Assembly (NCBI RefSeq): GCF_023369855.1 | Contig: NZ_JAMBPP010000001.1 | Span: forward strand, 62,001 to 126,000 | Source: Actinotalea alkalitolerans | GTDB taxonomy: Bacteria > Actinomycetota > Actinomycetes > Actinomycetales > Cellulomonadaceae | Direction: 5' to 3' | Length of the DNA stretch: 64,000 nucleotides | Shown here: positions 1 through 8,524 of the stretch, piece after piece | Numbering within the stretch: the stretch's first letter is position 1 | Layout: each line of letters begins with the position of its first letter | The notes under the pieces: generated by a model | What the model saw: the letters and a program-made list of their open reading frames with translations, nothing else | Told to the model about the DNA's origin: nothing | Database searches by the model: none | Made by a program: the position numbers and the translations under genes

Positions 1-19
1 GACGTGGTGACACTGGGGC

Positions 20-478
20 ATGGGAGCACTCAGCAGATCCGCCGTCCTGGGCCTGGCCACCGGGGGCCGTGCCACGCTCGCCCTGGCGGTGCCCGTCCTG
101 GCCGCGACCCGTGACCGGCGCGGCGTCGGCCCGTGGTTGGTGCGCGCCGCCGTCCGCGCCGCCGTGGTGGGTGAGCTCGTCGGCGACAAGCTGCCGACCA
201 CCCCCAGCCGCCTGGAGCGCCCGGTGCTCGTGGCCCGGGTGGGCGCCGGAGCGGCCGGTGCCCTCGGGCTGGCCCTGACCGAGGGACGTCCGGTGGGCCG
301 CACGATCGCCGCGACCCTGACCGGGGCGGCGGGGGCGTTCGTCGGTTCGCACGCCGGCCACGCGTGGCGGGGCTGGGCTGCGCAGGACGGACCGGAGTGG
401 CTCCGGCCCGACCTGCGTGCGGCCCTGGCCGAGGACGCCCTCGTGCTCTCGGCGGCTGCCCGGCTCACCCGGGGCTGA
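20..478 (+). CDS. small hydrophobic protein, DUF4126-like
   Basis: The 152-residue product is rich in Ala, Gly and Leu, with probable membrane segments near residues 7-30, 75-95 and 100-118. A conserved-looking stretch, GDKLPTTPSR, lies near residue 54. Glycine/alanine helices broken by a D-K-x-P motif resemble DUF4126-type membrane proteins, whose function is unknown. An in-frame stop at 8-10 shows that the ATG at 20 is the first possible start, so the gene is complete. It ends convergently 28 bases from the fucO stop, and no clear terminator hairpin was found between them. Family assignment is tentative. Confidence 0.55.
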   Translation: MGALSRSAVLGLATGGRATLALAVPVLAATRDRRGVGPWLVRAAVRAAVVGELVGDKLPTTPSRLERPVLVARVGAGAAGALGLALTEGRPVGRTIAATLTGAAGAFVGSHAGHAWRGWAAQDGPEWLRPDLRAALAEDALVLSAAARLTRG

Positions 479-506
479 CCCGCGCCTGCCGTGCCCGACC
501 CGCGCG

Positions 507-1658
507 TCAGTAGGCGGTCCGGTACAGCGCGAGGATCTCCTCGACCGTTGCGGGCCGCGGGTTCCCGCCGGCGCAGACGTCGTCGTGGGCCGCCTGGGCG
601 AGGGCTGGCAGGTCTACCTCGCGCACCCCGATCTCCCGCAGCTGCGCGGGCACGTCGAGCCTCGCGGCGAGCTCGGCCACGGCACGGACCGCCGCCTCGC
701 GGGCCTCGTCCAGGGTCAGGCCGCCGACACCGGCCACGCCCATCGCCCGGGCCACGGCGCGCAGCTTCTCACCGGTGTGCGTGGCGTTGAAGGCCATCAC
801 GTGGGGCAGCAGCACCCCGTTGGCGATGCCGTGCGGGGTGTCGTAGAACGCGCCGAGCGGGTGGGCCATCGCGTGGACCAGTCCGAGCCCGACGTTGGAG
901 AAGCCCATGCCCGCCATGTACTGCCCCAGCGCCATCCGCTCGACGCCGTCGGCCTCGCCGCGTGCCGCGGAGGGCAGCGCGGAGGCGATCATCTCGATCG
1001 CGGTCAGGTGCAGGGCGTCGGTCAGCTCCCAGGCGCCCAGGGTCGTGTACCCCTCGAGCGCGTGGGTCAGCGCGTCCATGCCGGTCGCGACGCACAGGCT
1101 GCGCGGCATACCGTCCATCAGGTCGGCGTCCACGACCGCGACCAAGGGGATGTCGTGCGGGTCGACGCACACGAACTTGCGCCGGTTCTGCACGTCGGTG
1201 ATGACGTAGTTGATCGTCACCTCGGCCGCGGTGCCCGCGGTGGTCGGCACCGCGATGATCGGGACGCTGGGTCGCGTGGTGGCGGCGACACCCTCGAGGC
1301 TGCGGACGTCGGCGAACTCGGGGTTGGCGATGATGATGCCCACGGCCTTGCAGGTGTCCTGCGGCGAGCCGCCGCCGATCGCGACCAGGCAGTCCGCCTC
1401 GGCGGCCTGGAAGGCCTTGACCCCTTGCTGGACGGCCTCGATGGTCGGGTTGGGCATCACACCGTCGAACAGCTCGTAGTCGATCCCGGCCTCGTCGAGC
1501 CTGCTGGTGACCCGGGCAGCGACCCCGTTGGCCACGAGCACCGCGTCGGTCACCACGAGCGCCTTGCGATAGCCCTTGGTGGTGATCTCGAGCGGGACGT
1601 TCGCGACCGCGCCCCGGCCGAAGTACGCGGTCTGGTTGAGGATCATGCGGTGAACCAT
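507..1658 (-). CDS. fucO: lactaldehyde reductase, iron-dependent alcohol dehydrogenase
   Basis: At 383 residues this is the size of Escherichia coli FucO and is recognisably collinear with it, including NPEFADVRSLEG, PTTAGTAAEVTINYVITD and KFVCVDPHDIP. The four metal ligands of the family are present as D195, H199, H262 and H276, and the dinucleotide-binding GGGSPQD lies at 95-101. The enzyme reduces L-lactaldehyde, made by aldolase cleavage of rhamnulose- or fuculose-1-phosphate, to 1,2-propanediol with NADH, chiefly under low oxygen. It lies 72 bases downstream of the fucA-like gene on the same strand and probably shares its operator-controlled transcript. It is an alternative fate to lactaldehyde oxidation by the RhaW domain. 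Confidence 0.93.
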   Translation of the reverse strand: MVHRMILNQTAYFGRGAVANVPLEITTKGYRKALVVTDAVLVANGVAARVTSRLDEAGIDYELFDGVMPNPTIEAVQQGVKAFQAAEADCLVAIGGGSPQDTCKAVGIIIANPEFADVRSLEGVAATTRPSVPIIAVPTTAGTAAEVTINYVITDVQNRRKFVCVDPHDIPLVAVVDADLMDGMPRSLCVATGMDALTHALEGYTTLGAWELTDALHLTAIEMIASALPSAARGEADGVERMALGQYMAGMGFSNVGLGLVHAMAHPLGAFYDTPHGIANGVLLPHVMAFNATHTGEKLRAVARAMGVAGVGGLTLDEAREAAVRAVAELAARLDVPAQLREIGVREVDLPALAQAAHDDVCAGGNPRPATVEEILALYRTAY

Positions 1659-1730
1659 GGTGGTGCCTCCTGGGTGACGGGACCGCGGTGCGCCTCGTCA
1701 CGCACAACGGCGGGTGGATTGATGCGGTGC

Positions 1731-2408
1731 TCAGGGAAGGCGGGCGCCCTCGGGGATGTCGATGTCGCCGTAGACCAGCACGGTCGGAGCCCCCGCACGC
1801 TCGGCGTGGAACAGCACCTCGGCGTTCTCCTCGACCGCGACGGCGACCTTGAAGGCGAGCTTGAGCGACACGCCGACGGCCAGCAGCCCGTGGTTGCCCC
1901 AGACGACGGCGTTGACGGCGTCACCCATGAGCTCGGCGCTGCGGCGACCGAAGTCGGCGTTGGTCGAGAACTCGAAGGGCATGATCTGCACCGGACCCTT
2001 GGCGTACAGGACCATGTTGAGCAGCACGGGGTCGATGGTGCGGCCCAGGGCGCCGAGCACGTTCACGAAGGTCGACTCGGTGTGCACGATCGCCTGCGCG
2101 TCGGGCCGACGGCGGTAGTGCGCCAGGTGCACGGGCAGCTCGGTCGAGGGCAGCAGGTCGCCCTCGAGGACGTTCCCGTCCATGTCGACCACGAGCATGT
2201 CTGCGGGCTCCATGGCGTCGTAGCGCACGTCGCTCGGGGTGATGACCACGGCGTCCTGGCCGTCGAGCACTCCGGGGAGGCGCACGCTGATGTTGCCCTG
2301 GGTGTTGAAGTTCAGGCCGCAGCGCACCGACTCGCGGCAGTAGTAGAGGATCTCCTCGCGGAGCGTCGGGCTGGCGAGGCTGGGACGGGTGGTCGTCTGC
2401 TGGCTCAT
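1731..2408 (-). CDS. fucA: class II aldolase, L-fuculose/L-rhamnulose-1-phosphate aldolase-like
   Basis: The 225-residue protein has the class II aldolase/adducin fold: QGNISVRL near residue 37, an acidic residue in STE (E90), and GNHGLLAVG near 171. These zinc enzymes split deoxyketose-1-phosphates into dihydroxyacetone phosphate and L-lactaldehyde. The second histidine of the usual VHxH zinc pair is replaced, giving V-H-T-E-S (H109, E111). This may therefore be a divergent subfamily, and the symbol marks similarity only. ATG 2408 is chosen because GGGAG sits just upstream. A GTG at 2438 would add ten residues translated from the operator itself. No fucI or fucK is nearby, so rhamnulose-1-phosphate is a plausible substrate. 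Confidence 0.75.
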   Translation of the reverse strand: MSQQTTTRPSLASPTLREEILYYCRESVRCGLNFNTQGNISVRLPGVLDGQDAVVITPSDVRYDAMEPADMLVVDMDGNVLEGDLLPSTELPVHLAHYRRRPDAQAIVHTESTFVNVLGALGRTIDPVLLNMVLYAKGPVQIMPFEFSTNADFGRRSAELMGDAVNAVVWGNHGLLAVGVSLKLAFKVAVAVEENAEVLFHAERAGAPTVLVYGDIDIPEGARLP

Positions 2409-2425
2409 GCTCTCTCCCGGAGTTC

Positions 2426-2437
2426 TGAATCGTTTCA
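2426..2437. promoter_or_regulatory. class A LacI-type operator before the fucA-like gene
   Basis: TGAATCGTTTCA is a palindrome with one mismatched pair and a central CG, as LacI-family proteins recognise. It lies 18 bases upstream of the fucA ATG on the minus strand. It matches the TGAA-N-CG-N-TTCA form found before five other glycan genes in this window. Binding by the regulator at 10343-11380 is inferred. Confidence 0.75.
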
Positions 2438-2594
2438 CCCAGGATGTCGCGAGAAGGCCAGAGGAACCAGGGACGTCGGTCCCACTGGTGGTGACCTTCG
2501 GAACGGGACGACAGGTGCTCGCCCTGGTCCAGGAGGGCGGTGTGGTTCGGTTCCGGCGGTCCGGTCGTGACCCAGGGCTGGCAGTCGAGACGGG

Positions 2595-3647
2595 TCAGAG
2601 GGAAGCGATCGTGGACAAGGACGCACCGGCCAGGGTGACGCCCGAAGGGCTGGCGTCGTGAGCCGATTCCCGCGGCGACCCGTAGGCACGGCAGGTGGCC
2701 TGGGCCTCGGCGACGATCTCGTCCCGCAGGCTGGTCGGCTCGACGACGAGGACATCGGGTCCGAAGCGGCGGAGCACCTCGACGGCGTGCGACCTGTCCG
2801 AGAACGAGAGCAGCACGCGGACGTACCCGGGCGGAAGGTCCGCGTCGGTGGGCAGGGCGTGCGCGGCCGGGAGCTGGAGGTTCTCGACGAGGCTGAGGAG
2901 CTCGCCGATCCGGCTCGAACGGGCGAAGGTGTCGACCGTCTCTGGGATGAACCGTGCACGGAACCTGCTGCGTGAGTCCTCCCACAGCTGACGCAGGTTC
3001 AGATCCCCGGGTCGGTCTGCCTGCTCGTCGAGGAGCTCGACCGATGAGATGCGGGCGAGGTGGTAGAACCGCGGCCGACCCTCGCACGCCGCTGCCAGGT
3101 ACCAGGTGCCCGCCGAGCAGATGAGGCCGTACGTGTCCAGGCAGCGTTCCTGGTTGCCGACGGTACCCCTGCTGCGGTAGCCGATCCGGACGCGGCGGTC
3201 CGCCATGACGGCGTGCTGCAGGGTGTCGAGGTGGGCCGACCGTCGAGCGGGTAGCCAGTCGCCGGCATCGATGACGACGCGCGCCGTGACCACGTCGACG
3301 GTGTCGCGCACGCCGGCCGGAAGCGCTGCAGTGAGCTTGCGCCGCGCGGAGGCGAGAGCGTCGTGCAGGCCGAGGTCGTAGGCCCCGCTGGTCGCTGCAG
3401 CAGTGAACAGGGCCTGCGACTCGTGTGGCGTCAGACCCGTGACGTCAGTGCGGAACCCCGGGTCGAGGTGGATCCCGCCGCCCCTGCCAGGCAGGCAGTA
3501 CACAGGCACGCCCGCTGTCGACAGGCTCTCGACGTCCCTGAGGATGGTACGGGTCGAGACGCCGAGCTCGAGCGCGGCGGCCGAGGCGGTGATGGATCCT
3601 CTGGCTCTGAGTATCCAGAGCAACGAGAGCAACCGGTCCGCTCGCAT
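2595..3647 (-). CDS. YafY-type transcriptional regulator, HTH plus WYL domain
   Basis: The product of about 350 residues begins MRADRLLSLLWILRARG, the usual start of YafY-family regulators. A DeoR-like helix-turn-helix covers roughly residues 1-60, with TRTILRDVESL as recognition region. A WYL effector domain in the middle contains GTWYLAAACEGRPRFYHLARI, and a WCX-like C-terminal domain follows. ATG 3647 is preferred; an ATG at 3686 would add 13 residues and overlap an inverted repeat. It is divergent from the VOC gene at 3744, which it may control together with itself. No ligand can be inferred. It is not obviously part of the rhamnose system. Confidence 0.85.
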   Translation of the reverse strand: MRADRLLSLLWILRARGSITASAAALELGVSTRTILRDVESLSTAGVPVYCLPGRGGGIHLDPGFRTDVTGLTPHESQALFTAAATSGAYDLGLHDALASARRKLTAALPAGVRDTVDVVTARVVIDAGDWLPARRSAHLDTLQHAVMADRRVRIGYRSRGTVGNQERCLDTYGLICSAGTWYLAAACEGRPRFYHLARISSVELLDEQADRPGDLNLRQLWEDSRSRFRARFIPETVDTFARSSRIGELLSLVENLQLPAAHALPTDADLPPGYVRVLLSFSDRSHAVEVLRRFGPDVLVVEPTSLRDEIVAEAQATCRAYGSPRESAHDASPSGVTLAGASLSTIASL

Positions 3648-3669
3648 GGCAGCAAGCCTGCCAGGAACC

Positions 3670-3686
3670 ATGACCAGAGATGTCAT
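3670..3686. promoter_or_regulatory. inverted repeat between divergent yafY-type and VOC genes
   Basis: ATGAC and GTCAT form a 5-base inverted repeat around a 7-base spacer. The repeat sits in the divergent gap, just upstream of the chosen regulator start and 57 bases before the VOC gene. It is a candidate operator for the neighbouring WYL regulator. The support is positional only. Confidence 0.35.
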
Positions 3687-3743
3687 GTTTGGGTGCCAGG
3701 CTCACGCACGGGGCCGATGGTCGGTTCCCGGAAGGAGTTCACC

Positions 3744-4157
3744 GTGAAAGCCGACCTCAGCCCGTACATCGCGTTCGAAGGCGTCGCGGGCGAGGTGCTG
3801 CGCTTCTACGCACGTGTCCTCGGTGGCGAGCCCTTGCTCGAGACCTACGGTGCCTACAACGCCAGCGACGACCCGCGCGACCAGGACAGGGTCCTGTACG
3901 GCGTCCTGCGCAGCCCCGACGGGTTCGTGGTCCGTGTCACCGACACCAAGGCGGACGAGAGCCTCACCCCGGGCGACAACCACTACCTGTGCCTGAACGG
4001 CGACGGTGAAGACCTGCTCCAGCGGTGCTGGGACGGACTCCGCGAGGGCGCAACGATCGTCACACCGCTGGAGAAGTCTCCGTGGGGTGACACCTACGGA
4101 CAGCTCGTCGACCGTTTCGGGGTCACGTGGCAGGTCAACATCGGCAGCTCGGAGTAG
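3744..4157 (+). CDS. VOC/PhnB-like glyoxalase superfamily protein
   Basis: The 137-residue protein starts at GTG 3744, seven bases after a good GGAAGGAG ribosome site at 3730-3737. It has the PhnB-like single-chain VOC pattern: SPYIAFEGVAGEVLRFYARVLGG near the N-terminus, and SPWGDTYGQLVDRFGVTWQVN at the C-terminus. The latter is the usual closing strand of this subgroup. Such proteins are metal-binding or substrate-binding dimers, and no reaction can be assigned. It is divergent from the WYL regulator and probably its target. Confidence 0.8.
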   Translation: MKADLSPYIAFEGVAGEVLRFYARVLGGEPLLETYGAYNASDDPRDQDRVLYGVLRSPDGFVVRVTDTKADESLTPGDNHYLCLNGDGEDLLQRCWDGLREGATIVTPLEKSPWGDTYGQLVDRFGVTWQVNIGSSE

Positions 4158-4226
4158 CTGCACTCGGCGTCCTTGCGGTGACAGCCGGCCGCGAAGGCAG
4201 GGCCCGACGGGCGACCGGACGCGCCG

Positions 4227-4847
4227 TCAGTCCCGGTCCGACGAGGGACGCCGTCGGGCGACGGCGGACCGGCGCGCCCGCACGACAGCGTCCAGCAGCG
4301 TGCCGATCACCAGACCCGCCACGACACCGACCCCGGCCCGCGCCATCGGGGGTACCTCGACGAGCTGGGCCACACCGAGCCCGAGCCCCACGACGTAGAT
4401 GGACCACACCGCCGAGGTGCCCGCCGTGACCAGCATGAAGCGGCGTCGCGGGAAGGACGCCGCCCCGGCGACCACGTTGACCGCGACCCGCACCACCGGC
4501 AGGAAGCGGGCCGTCACCAGCGCGGTGACCCCCCGCTCGTGCAGCGCCGCGCCCGCCCGCTCGAGCACCATCGCCGCACGCGGTCCACGCATCCCCGGCA
4601 CCGAGCGGCGCGCCCGGAGGCTCAGCACACCCAGGGAGTACGCCACCTGGTCGCCGACCCACGCCCCGGTCGCCGCCACGAACCAGAGCACGGCCGGCTG
4701 CGGGCCGTCCTCCACGTGGATCAGCGCTGCCAGTCCCGTGACCACGGCCTCGGAGGGCACCGCCGGGAAGACGCCGTCGAGCACCACCAGCACGAAGACC
4801 ACCGGGTAGGCCCACAACGACCACTCGACCCACAGGTCAGGGGACAC
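4227..4847 (-). CDS. DedA family membrane protein
   Basis: The 206-residue protein has a hydrophobic N-terminus, an E/D-bearing entry loop (FPAVPSEAVVTGLAAL near residue 27), and the DedA signature RFLPVVRVAVNVVAG near residue 117. Several helices follow. DedA (VTT/SNARE-associated) proteins are flippase-like inner-membrane proteins linked to lipid carrier recycling and envelope homeostasis. The start is GTG at 4847. It reads in the same direction as rhaB, 69 bases downstream of it, but its role is unrelated to sugar use and it may simply be read-through. Confidence 0.85.
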   Translation of the reverse strand: MSPDLWVEWSLWAYPVVFVLVVLDGVFPAVPSEAVVTGLAALIHVEDGPQPAVLWFVAATGAWVGDQVAYSLGVLSLRARRSVPGMRGPRAAMVLERAGAALHERGVTALVTARFLPVVRVAVNVVAGAASFPRRRFMLVTAGTSAVWSIYVVGLGLGVAQLVEVPPMARAGVGVVAGLVIGTLLDAVVRARRSAVARRRPSSDRD

Positions 4848-4916
4848 GCGGGGGCACCCCGACGTCGATGCCTCGGCAGGTCACCGGGACAGCATGGCGT
4901 ACCGGGCTGTCGGCGG

Positions 4917-6419
4917 TCAGCCCCGGATCCGCCCCTCGGCGGCCGCCCAGCGGTCGGGCGGCCCCGACGGCTCGTGCACGCGCCGTACCTCGTCGGGCAC
5001 CGTGGTGCGGCGCAGGTCGGCCAGGCTGCCCGCGAGCGCACCGGTCGCCCGGGCCTGCACCAGGACGTTGCCGAGCGCTGCGGCCTCGACGGGACCGGCG
5101 ACCACGCGCAGCCCGGTCGCGTCGGCGGTCAGCTGGCACAGCAGCTCGTTGCGCACCCCACCACCGACCAGGTGGATCACGTCGACGTGGCTGCCCGAGA
5201 GCTCCTGGGCGGTCCGCACCGCGCGACGGTAGGCCAGCGCCAGCGAGTCCAGGATGCAGCGCACCGTCTCGGCCTGGGACTGGGGCGGCACCTGACCGGT
5301 GGCCGCGACCGCGGCGGCGATCCGGCCGGGCATGTCCCCCGGGGGCAGGAACTGCGGGTCGTCCACGTCGAAGACGGCGCTCAGCACCGGCACACGCGAG
5401 GCGTCGGCGAGCAGGGTCGGCAGATCGGTCGGCAGACCCTGGTCGGCCCAGGTGCGCATCGACTCCTGCAGCAGCCACAGCCCCATGACGTTGCGCAGGT
5501 AGCGCACGGTGCCGTCCACCCCGAGCTCGTTGGTGAAGTTCGCGGCGCTGCTGGCCGGGGTGAGCACCGGGGCGGGCAGCTCGAGTCCCACGAGCGACCA
5601 GGTACCGCACGAGATGTACGCGAAGTGCTCACCCTCGGCGGCCGGCACCCCGACCACCGCCGAGGCGGTGTCGTGCGAGCCGACCGCGAGCACAGGGACC
5701 GGACCGCCCAGCCCGAGGGCCGCGGCGACGTCGGGCGAGATCTCGCCGATGCGCGTTCCCGGCTCGACCAGCCGCGGCAGGGTCAGCGCGTCGAGCCCCA
5801 GCCGCTCGACCAGCTCGGTGGCCCACGCCCGCCGCCGGACGTCGAGCAGCTGCGTGGTCGAGGCGTTGGTGACCTCTCCGACCTCCTGGCCGGTGAGCCA
5901 GTAGGCCAGCAGGTCGGGGATCATCAGCATCCGCCGCTGCGGACCGCTCAGGACCGCCCGTTCGGCCTCGAGCTGGAAGATCGTGTTGAACGGCTGCGTC
6001 TGCGCGCCGGTGACCCCGTACAGCTCGGCGGGCGGCACCAGGGCGTGCACGCGCTCGACCATCCCGGCGGTGCGGGCGTCCCGGTAGTGCACCGGGTTGC
6101 CGACCAGCTCGCCCGCCTGGTCCAGCAGGCCGTAGTCGACCGCCCACGAGTCGATGCCGATGCCCGCGGGGACCCCGTGCGAGCGCGCCGCCGCGCGGAT
6201 GCCCTCGAGGATCCCGGCGTACAGGCGCAGGACGTCCCAGTGCAGCTTCCCGCGGACCGTGACCGGACCGTTGGGGAAGCGGTTGACCTCGTGCAGGGTC
6301 ACCGACGCAGCGGCCGACCCCGCGGCAGGGTGCACCGTGCCGGCGATGACCCGACCGCTCGACGCCCCGAGGTCGACCGCGACGTGCGTGACCCCTTCGC
6401 CGGGCTGTGTGCGCTCCAT
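4917..6419 (-). CDS. rhaB: L-rhamnulose kinase
   Basis: The 500-residue FGGY-family kinase starts at ATG 6419 after a GGAAGGGGAG ribosome site. It has the N-terminal VAVDLGASSGRVIAG phosphate loop, the rhamnulokinase hallmark NRFPNGPV, GIDSWAVDYGLLD, and the SCGTWSLVGLEL region. The C-terminal ATP-binding LVGGGVRNELLCQ is also present. It phosphorylates L-rhamnulose at O-1 with ATP. It is the third gene of the rhaI-rhaEW-rhaB operon, 22 bases after rhaEW, and would be expressed from the operator-controlled promoter upstream of rhaI. Confidence 0.95.
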   Translation of the reverse strand: MERTQPGEGVTHVAVDLGASSGRVIAGTVHPAAGSAAASVTLHEVNRFPNGPVTVRGKLHWDVLRLYAGILEGIRAAARSHGVPAGIGIDSWAVDYGLLDQAGELVGNPVHYRDARTAGMVERVHALVPPAELYGVTGAQTQPFNTIFQLEAERAVLSGPQRRMLMIPDLLAYWLTGQEVGEVTNASTTQLLDVRRRAWATELVERLGLDALTLPRLVEPGTRIGEISPDVAAALGLGGPVPVLAVGSHDTASAVVGVPAAEGEHFAYISCGTWSLVGLELPAPVLTPASSAANFTNELGVDGTVRYLRNVMGLWLLQESMRTWADQGLPTDLPTLLADASRVPVLSAVFDVDDPQFLPPGDMPGRIAAAVAATGQVPPQSQAETVRCILDSLALAYRRAVRTAQELSGSHVDVIHLVGGGVRNELLCQLTADATGLRVVAGPVEAAALGNVLVQARATGALAGSLADLRRTTVPDEVRRVHEPSGPPDRWAAAEGRIRG

Positions 6420-6441
6420 CAGACTCCCCTTCCTGCGGTCG

Positions 6442-8520
6442 TCAGCGCAGGAAAGCCGCCGCGACACCCGAGTCGACGGGGACGTGCAGACCCGTGGTCT
6501 GCACCAGGTCCGGGCCGGTGAGGGCGAACACCGCGGCCGCGACGTGCTCGGGGAGCACCTCGCGCTTGAGCAACGTCCGCTGCGCGTAGTAGGCGCCCAG
6601 CTCCTCCTCGGGCACGCCGTACACCGCGGCCCGCTTGGCACCCCAGCCCCCGGCGAAGATGCCCGACCCGCGCACCACCCCGTCGGGGTTGACGCCGTTG
6701 ACCCGGATGCCGTGCTCGCCGAGCTCGGCCGCGAGCAGCCGCACCTGGTGGGCCTGGTCGGCCTTGGTCGCCGAGTAGGCGATGTTGTTGGGGCCGGCGA
6801 ACAGCGAGTTCTTCGAGGCGATGTAGACGATGTCCCCACCCATCTGCTGGGCGATCATCGCCCGGGCGGCCTCGCGCGCCACCAGGAACGACCCCCGGGC
6901 CATCACGTCGTGCTGCAGGTCCCAGTCCCTCGTGGTGGTCTCGAGCAGCGGCTTGGAGATCGACAGCCCGGCGTTGTTGACCACCAGGTCGACCCCGCCG
7001 AAGGCCAGTGCGGTCGCGTCGACCAGGGCGCGGACGTCGTCCTCGGAGGTCACGTCGGCCCGCACGGCGATCGCGACGTCGTCCCCACCGAGCGAGGCAG
7101 CGACCTCCTGGGCGCCCTCGAGGTTGAGGTCGGCGATCACCACGCACGCGCCCTCGGCGGCGAGCCGCTCGGCGATGGCCCGGCCGATGCCCGAGCCGGC
7201 CCCGGTGACCAGCGCGACCCGGGTCGCGAGCGGCTTGGGTGCGGGCATCCGCGCGAGCTTGGCCTCCTCGAGCGCCCAGTACTCGATCCGGAACTTCTCG
7301 GCCTCGTCGATCGGCGTGTAGGTGCTGATCGCCTCGGCGCCGCGCATCACGTTGATCGCGTTGACGTAGAACTCCGACGCGACCCGCGCGGTCTGCTTGT
7401 CCTTGCCGAAGGAGAACATGCCGACCCCGGGCACCAGCACGATCGCCGGGTCCGCGCCCCGCATGGCCGGGCTCTCGGGGGTCGCGTTGCGGTCGTAGTA
7501 GCCCGCGTAGTCCTCGCGGTAGGCCGTGTGCAGCTCGCCGAGCCGCGTGACGACGTCGGCCACGTCCGCATCGGCCGGCAGGTCCACGACCAGGGGCTTG
7601 ACCTTGGTCCGCAGGAAGTGGTCGGGGCACGAGGTGCCCAGCTCGGCCAGCGCGGTGAGCTTCTCGCGGGCCAGGAGGTCCAGCACGACGTCGGCGTCGG
7701 TGAAGTGGCCGACCTGCGGACGGTCCGCGCTGGCCAGACCACGGATCGTCGGGGCAAGCGCCGCGGCCTTGGCCCGGCGCTCCCCCGGGCTCAGGGCCTC
7801 GCGGCCCGGGACGACGGCGCCGAAGGGGTGCGTCCCCTGCGCGGCGAGGGCCTGGGTGCGCTCGGCGACGAAGGCCTCGGCGGCGGCGATGATCTCGAGC
7901 GAGCGGGCCTCGGCCTCCTCGCTCGTGTCCCCCCACGCGGTGATGCCGTGACCGCCGAGGATGCAGCCGATAGCCTGCGGGTTGGCCTTCTTGACCTCGG
8001 CGATGTCCAGCCCGAGCTGGAAGCCGGGCCGACGCCAGGGCACCCACACGACCCGCTCGCCGAAGCACTCGGCGGTCAGCGCCTCGCCGTCGGCCGCGGT
8101 CGCGATCGCGATGCCCGAGTCGGGGTGCAGGTGGTCCACGTGCGCGGCGTCGACCAGGGCGTGCATCGCGGTGTCGATCGACGGCGCGGCACCGCCCTTG
8201 CCGTGCAGGCAGTAGTCGAAGGCCGCGACCATCTCGTCCTCGCGGTCCACGCCGGGGTAGACGTCGACCAGGGCCTGGAGCCGGTCCAGGCGCAGCACCG
8301 CGAGGTTCTTCTCGGTCAGCGTGCCCAGGTCGCCGCCCGAGCCCTTGACCCAGAGCAGCTCGACCGGTCGGCCCGTCACCGGGTCGGTCTCGGTGCCCTT
8401 GGCCGAGGTGTTGCCCCCGGCGTAGTTGGTGTTGCGCGGGTCGGCTCCCAGCCGGTTGGACCGGCCGATCAGGTCCGCTGCGGTACTGCTCGGCGAGGTC
8501 GCGCTCGTCGGGTTAGGCAT
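6442..8520 (-). CDS. rhaD: bifunctional rhamnulose-1-phosphate aldolase / lactaldehyde dehydrogenase (RhaEW type)
   Basis: The 692-residue fusion has a class II aldolase domain (about residues 10-420; zinc-site regions DHLHPDSG and GGHGITAWGD). This is followed by a short-chain dehydrogenase domain from about residue 430, with VTGAGSGIGRAIAERL, NNAGLS, and Ser then YSATK as catalytic residues. The first half splits rhamnulose-1-phosphate to DHAP and L-lactaldehyde; the second oxidises lactaldehyde to L-lactate with NAD(P). Fusion would pass the reactive aldehyde directly between sites. ATG 8520 follows the rhaI stop by four bases, so translation is probably coupled. The name RhaEW is used for this fused form in actinobacteria. 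Confidence 0.93.
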   Translation of the reverse strand: MPNPTSATSPSSTAADLIGRSNRLGADPRNTNYAGGNTSAKGTETDPVTGRPVELLWVKGSGGDLGTLTEKNLAVLRLDRLQALVDVYPGVDREDEMVAAFDYCLHGKGGAAPSIDTAMHALVDAAHVDHLHPDSGIAIATAADGEALTAECFGERVVWVPWRRPGFQLGLDIAEVKKANPQAIGCILGGHGITAWGDTSEEAEARSLEIIAAAEAFVAERTQALAAQGTHPFGAVVPGREALSPGERRAKAAALAPTIRGLASADRPQVGHFTDADVVLDLLAREKLTALAELGTSCPDHFLRTKVKPLVVDLPADADVADVVTRLGELHTAYREDYAGYYDRNATPESPAMRGADPAIVLVPGVGMFSFGKDKQTARVASEFYVNAINVMRGAEAISTYTPIDEAEKFRIEYWALEEAKLARMPAPKPLATRVALVTGAGSGIGRAIAERLAAEGACVVIADLNLEGAQEVAASLGGDDVAIAVRADVTSEDDVRALVDATALAFGGVDLVVNNAGLSISKPLLETTTRDWDLQHDVMARGSFLVAREAARAMIAQQMGGDIVYIASKNSLFAGPNNIAYSATKADQAHQVRLLAAELGEHGIRVNGVNPDGVVRGSGIFAGGWGAKRAAVYGVPEEELGAYYAQRTLLKREVLPEHVAAAVFALTGPDLVQTTGLHVPVDSGVAAAFLR

Positions 8521-8524
8521 CTGA

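Noticed and set aside
1731-2408. Evidence for a full fucose isomerase-kinase-aldolase pathway
   Set aside because: No fucI, fucK or fucose transporter is present. The aldolase has an altered metal site and sits in the rhamnose regulon.
417-2570. 717-codon open frame on the plus strand opposite fucO and the fucA-like gene
   Set aside because: High GC leaves long antisense frames open. Its translation is Gly/Arg/His/Asp-rich without domains, while the minus-strand genes match known families over full length.
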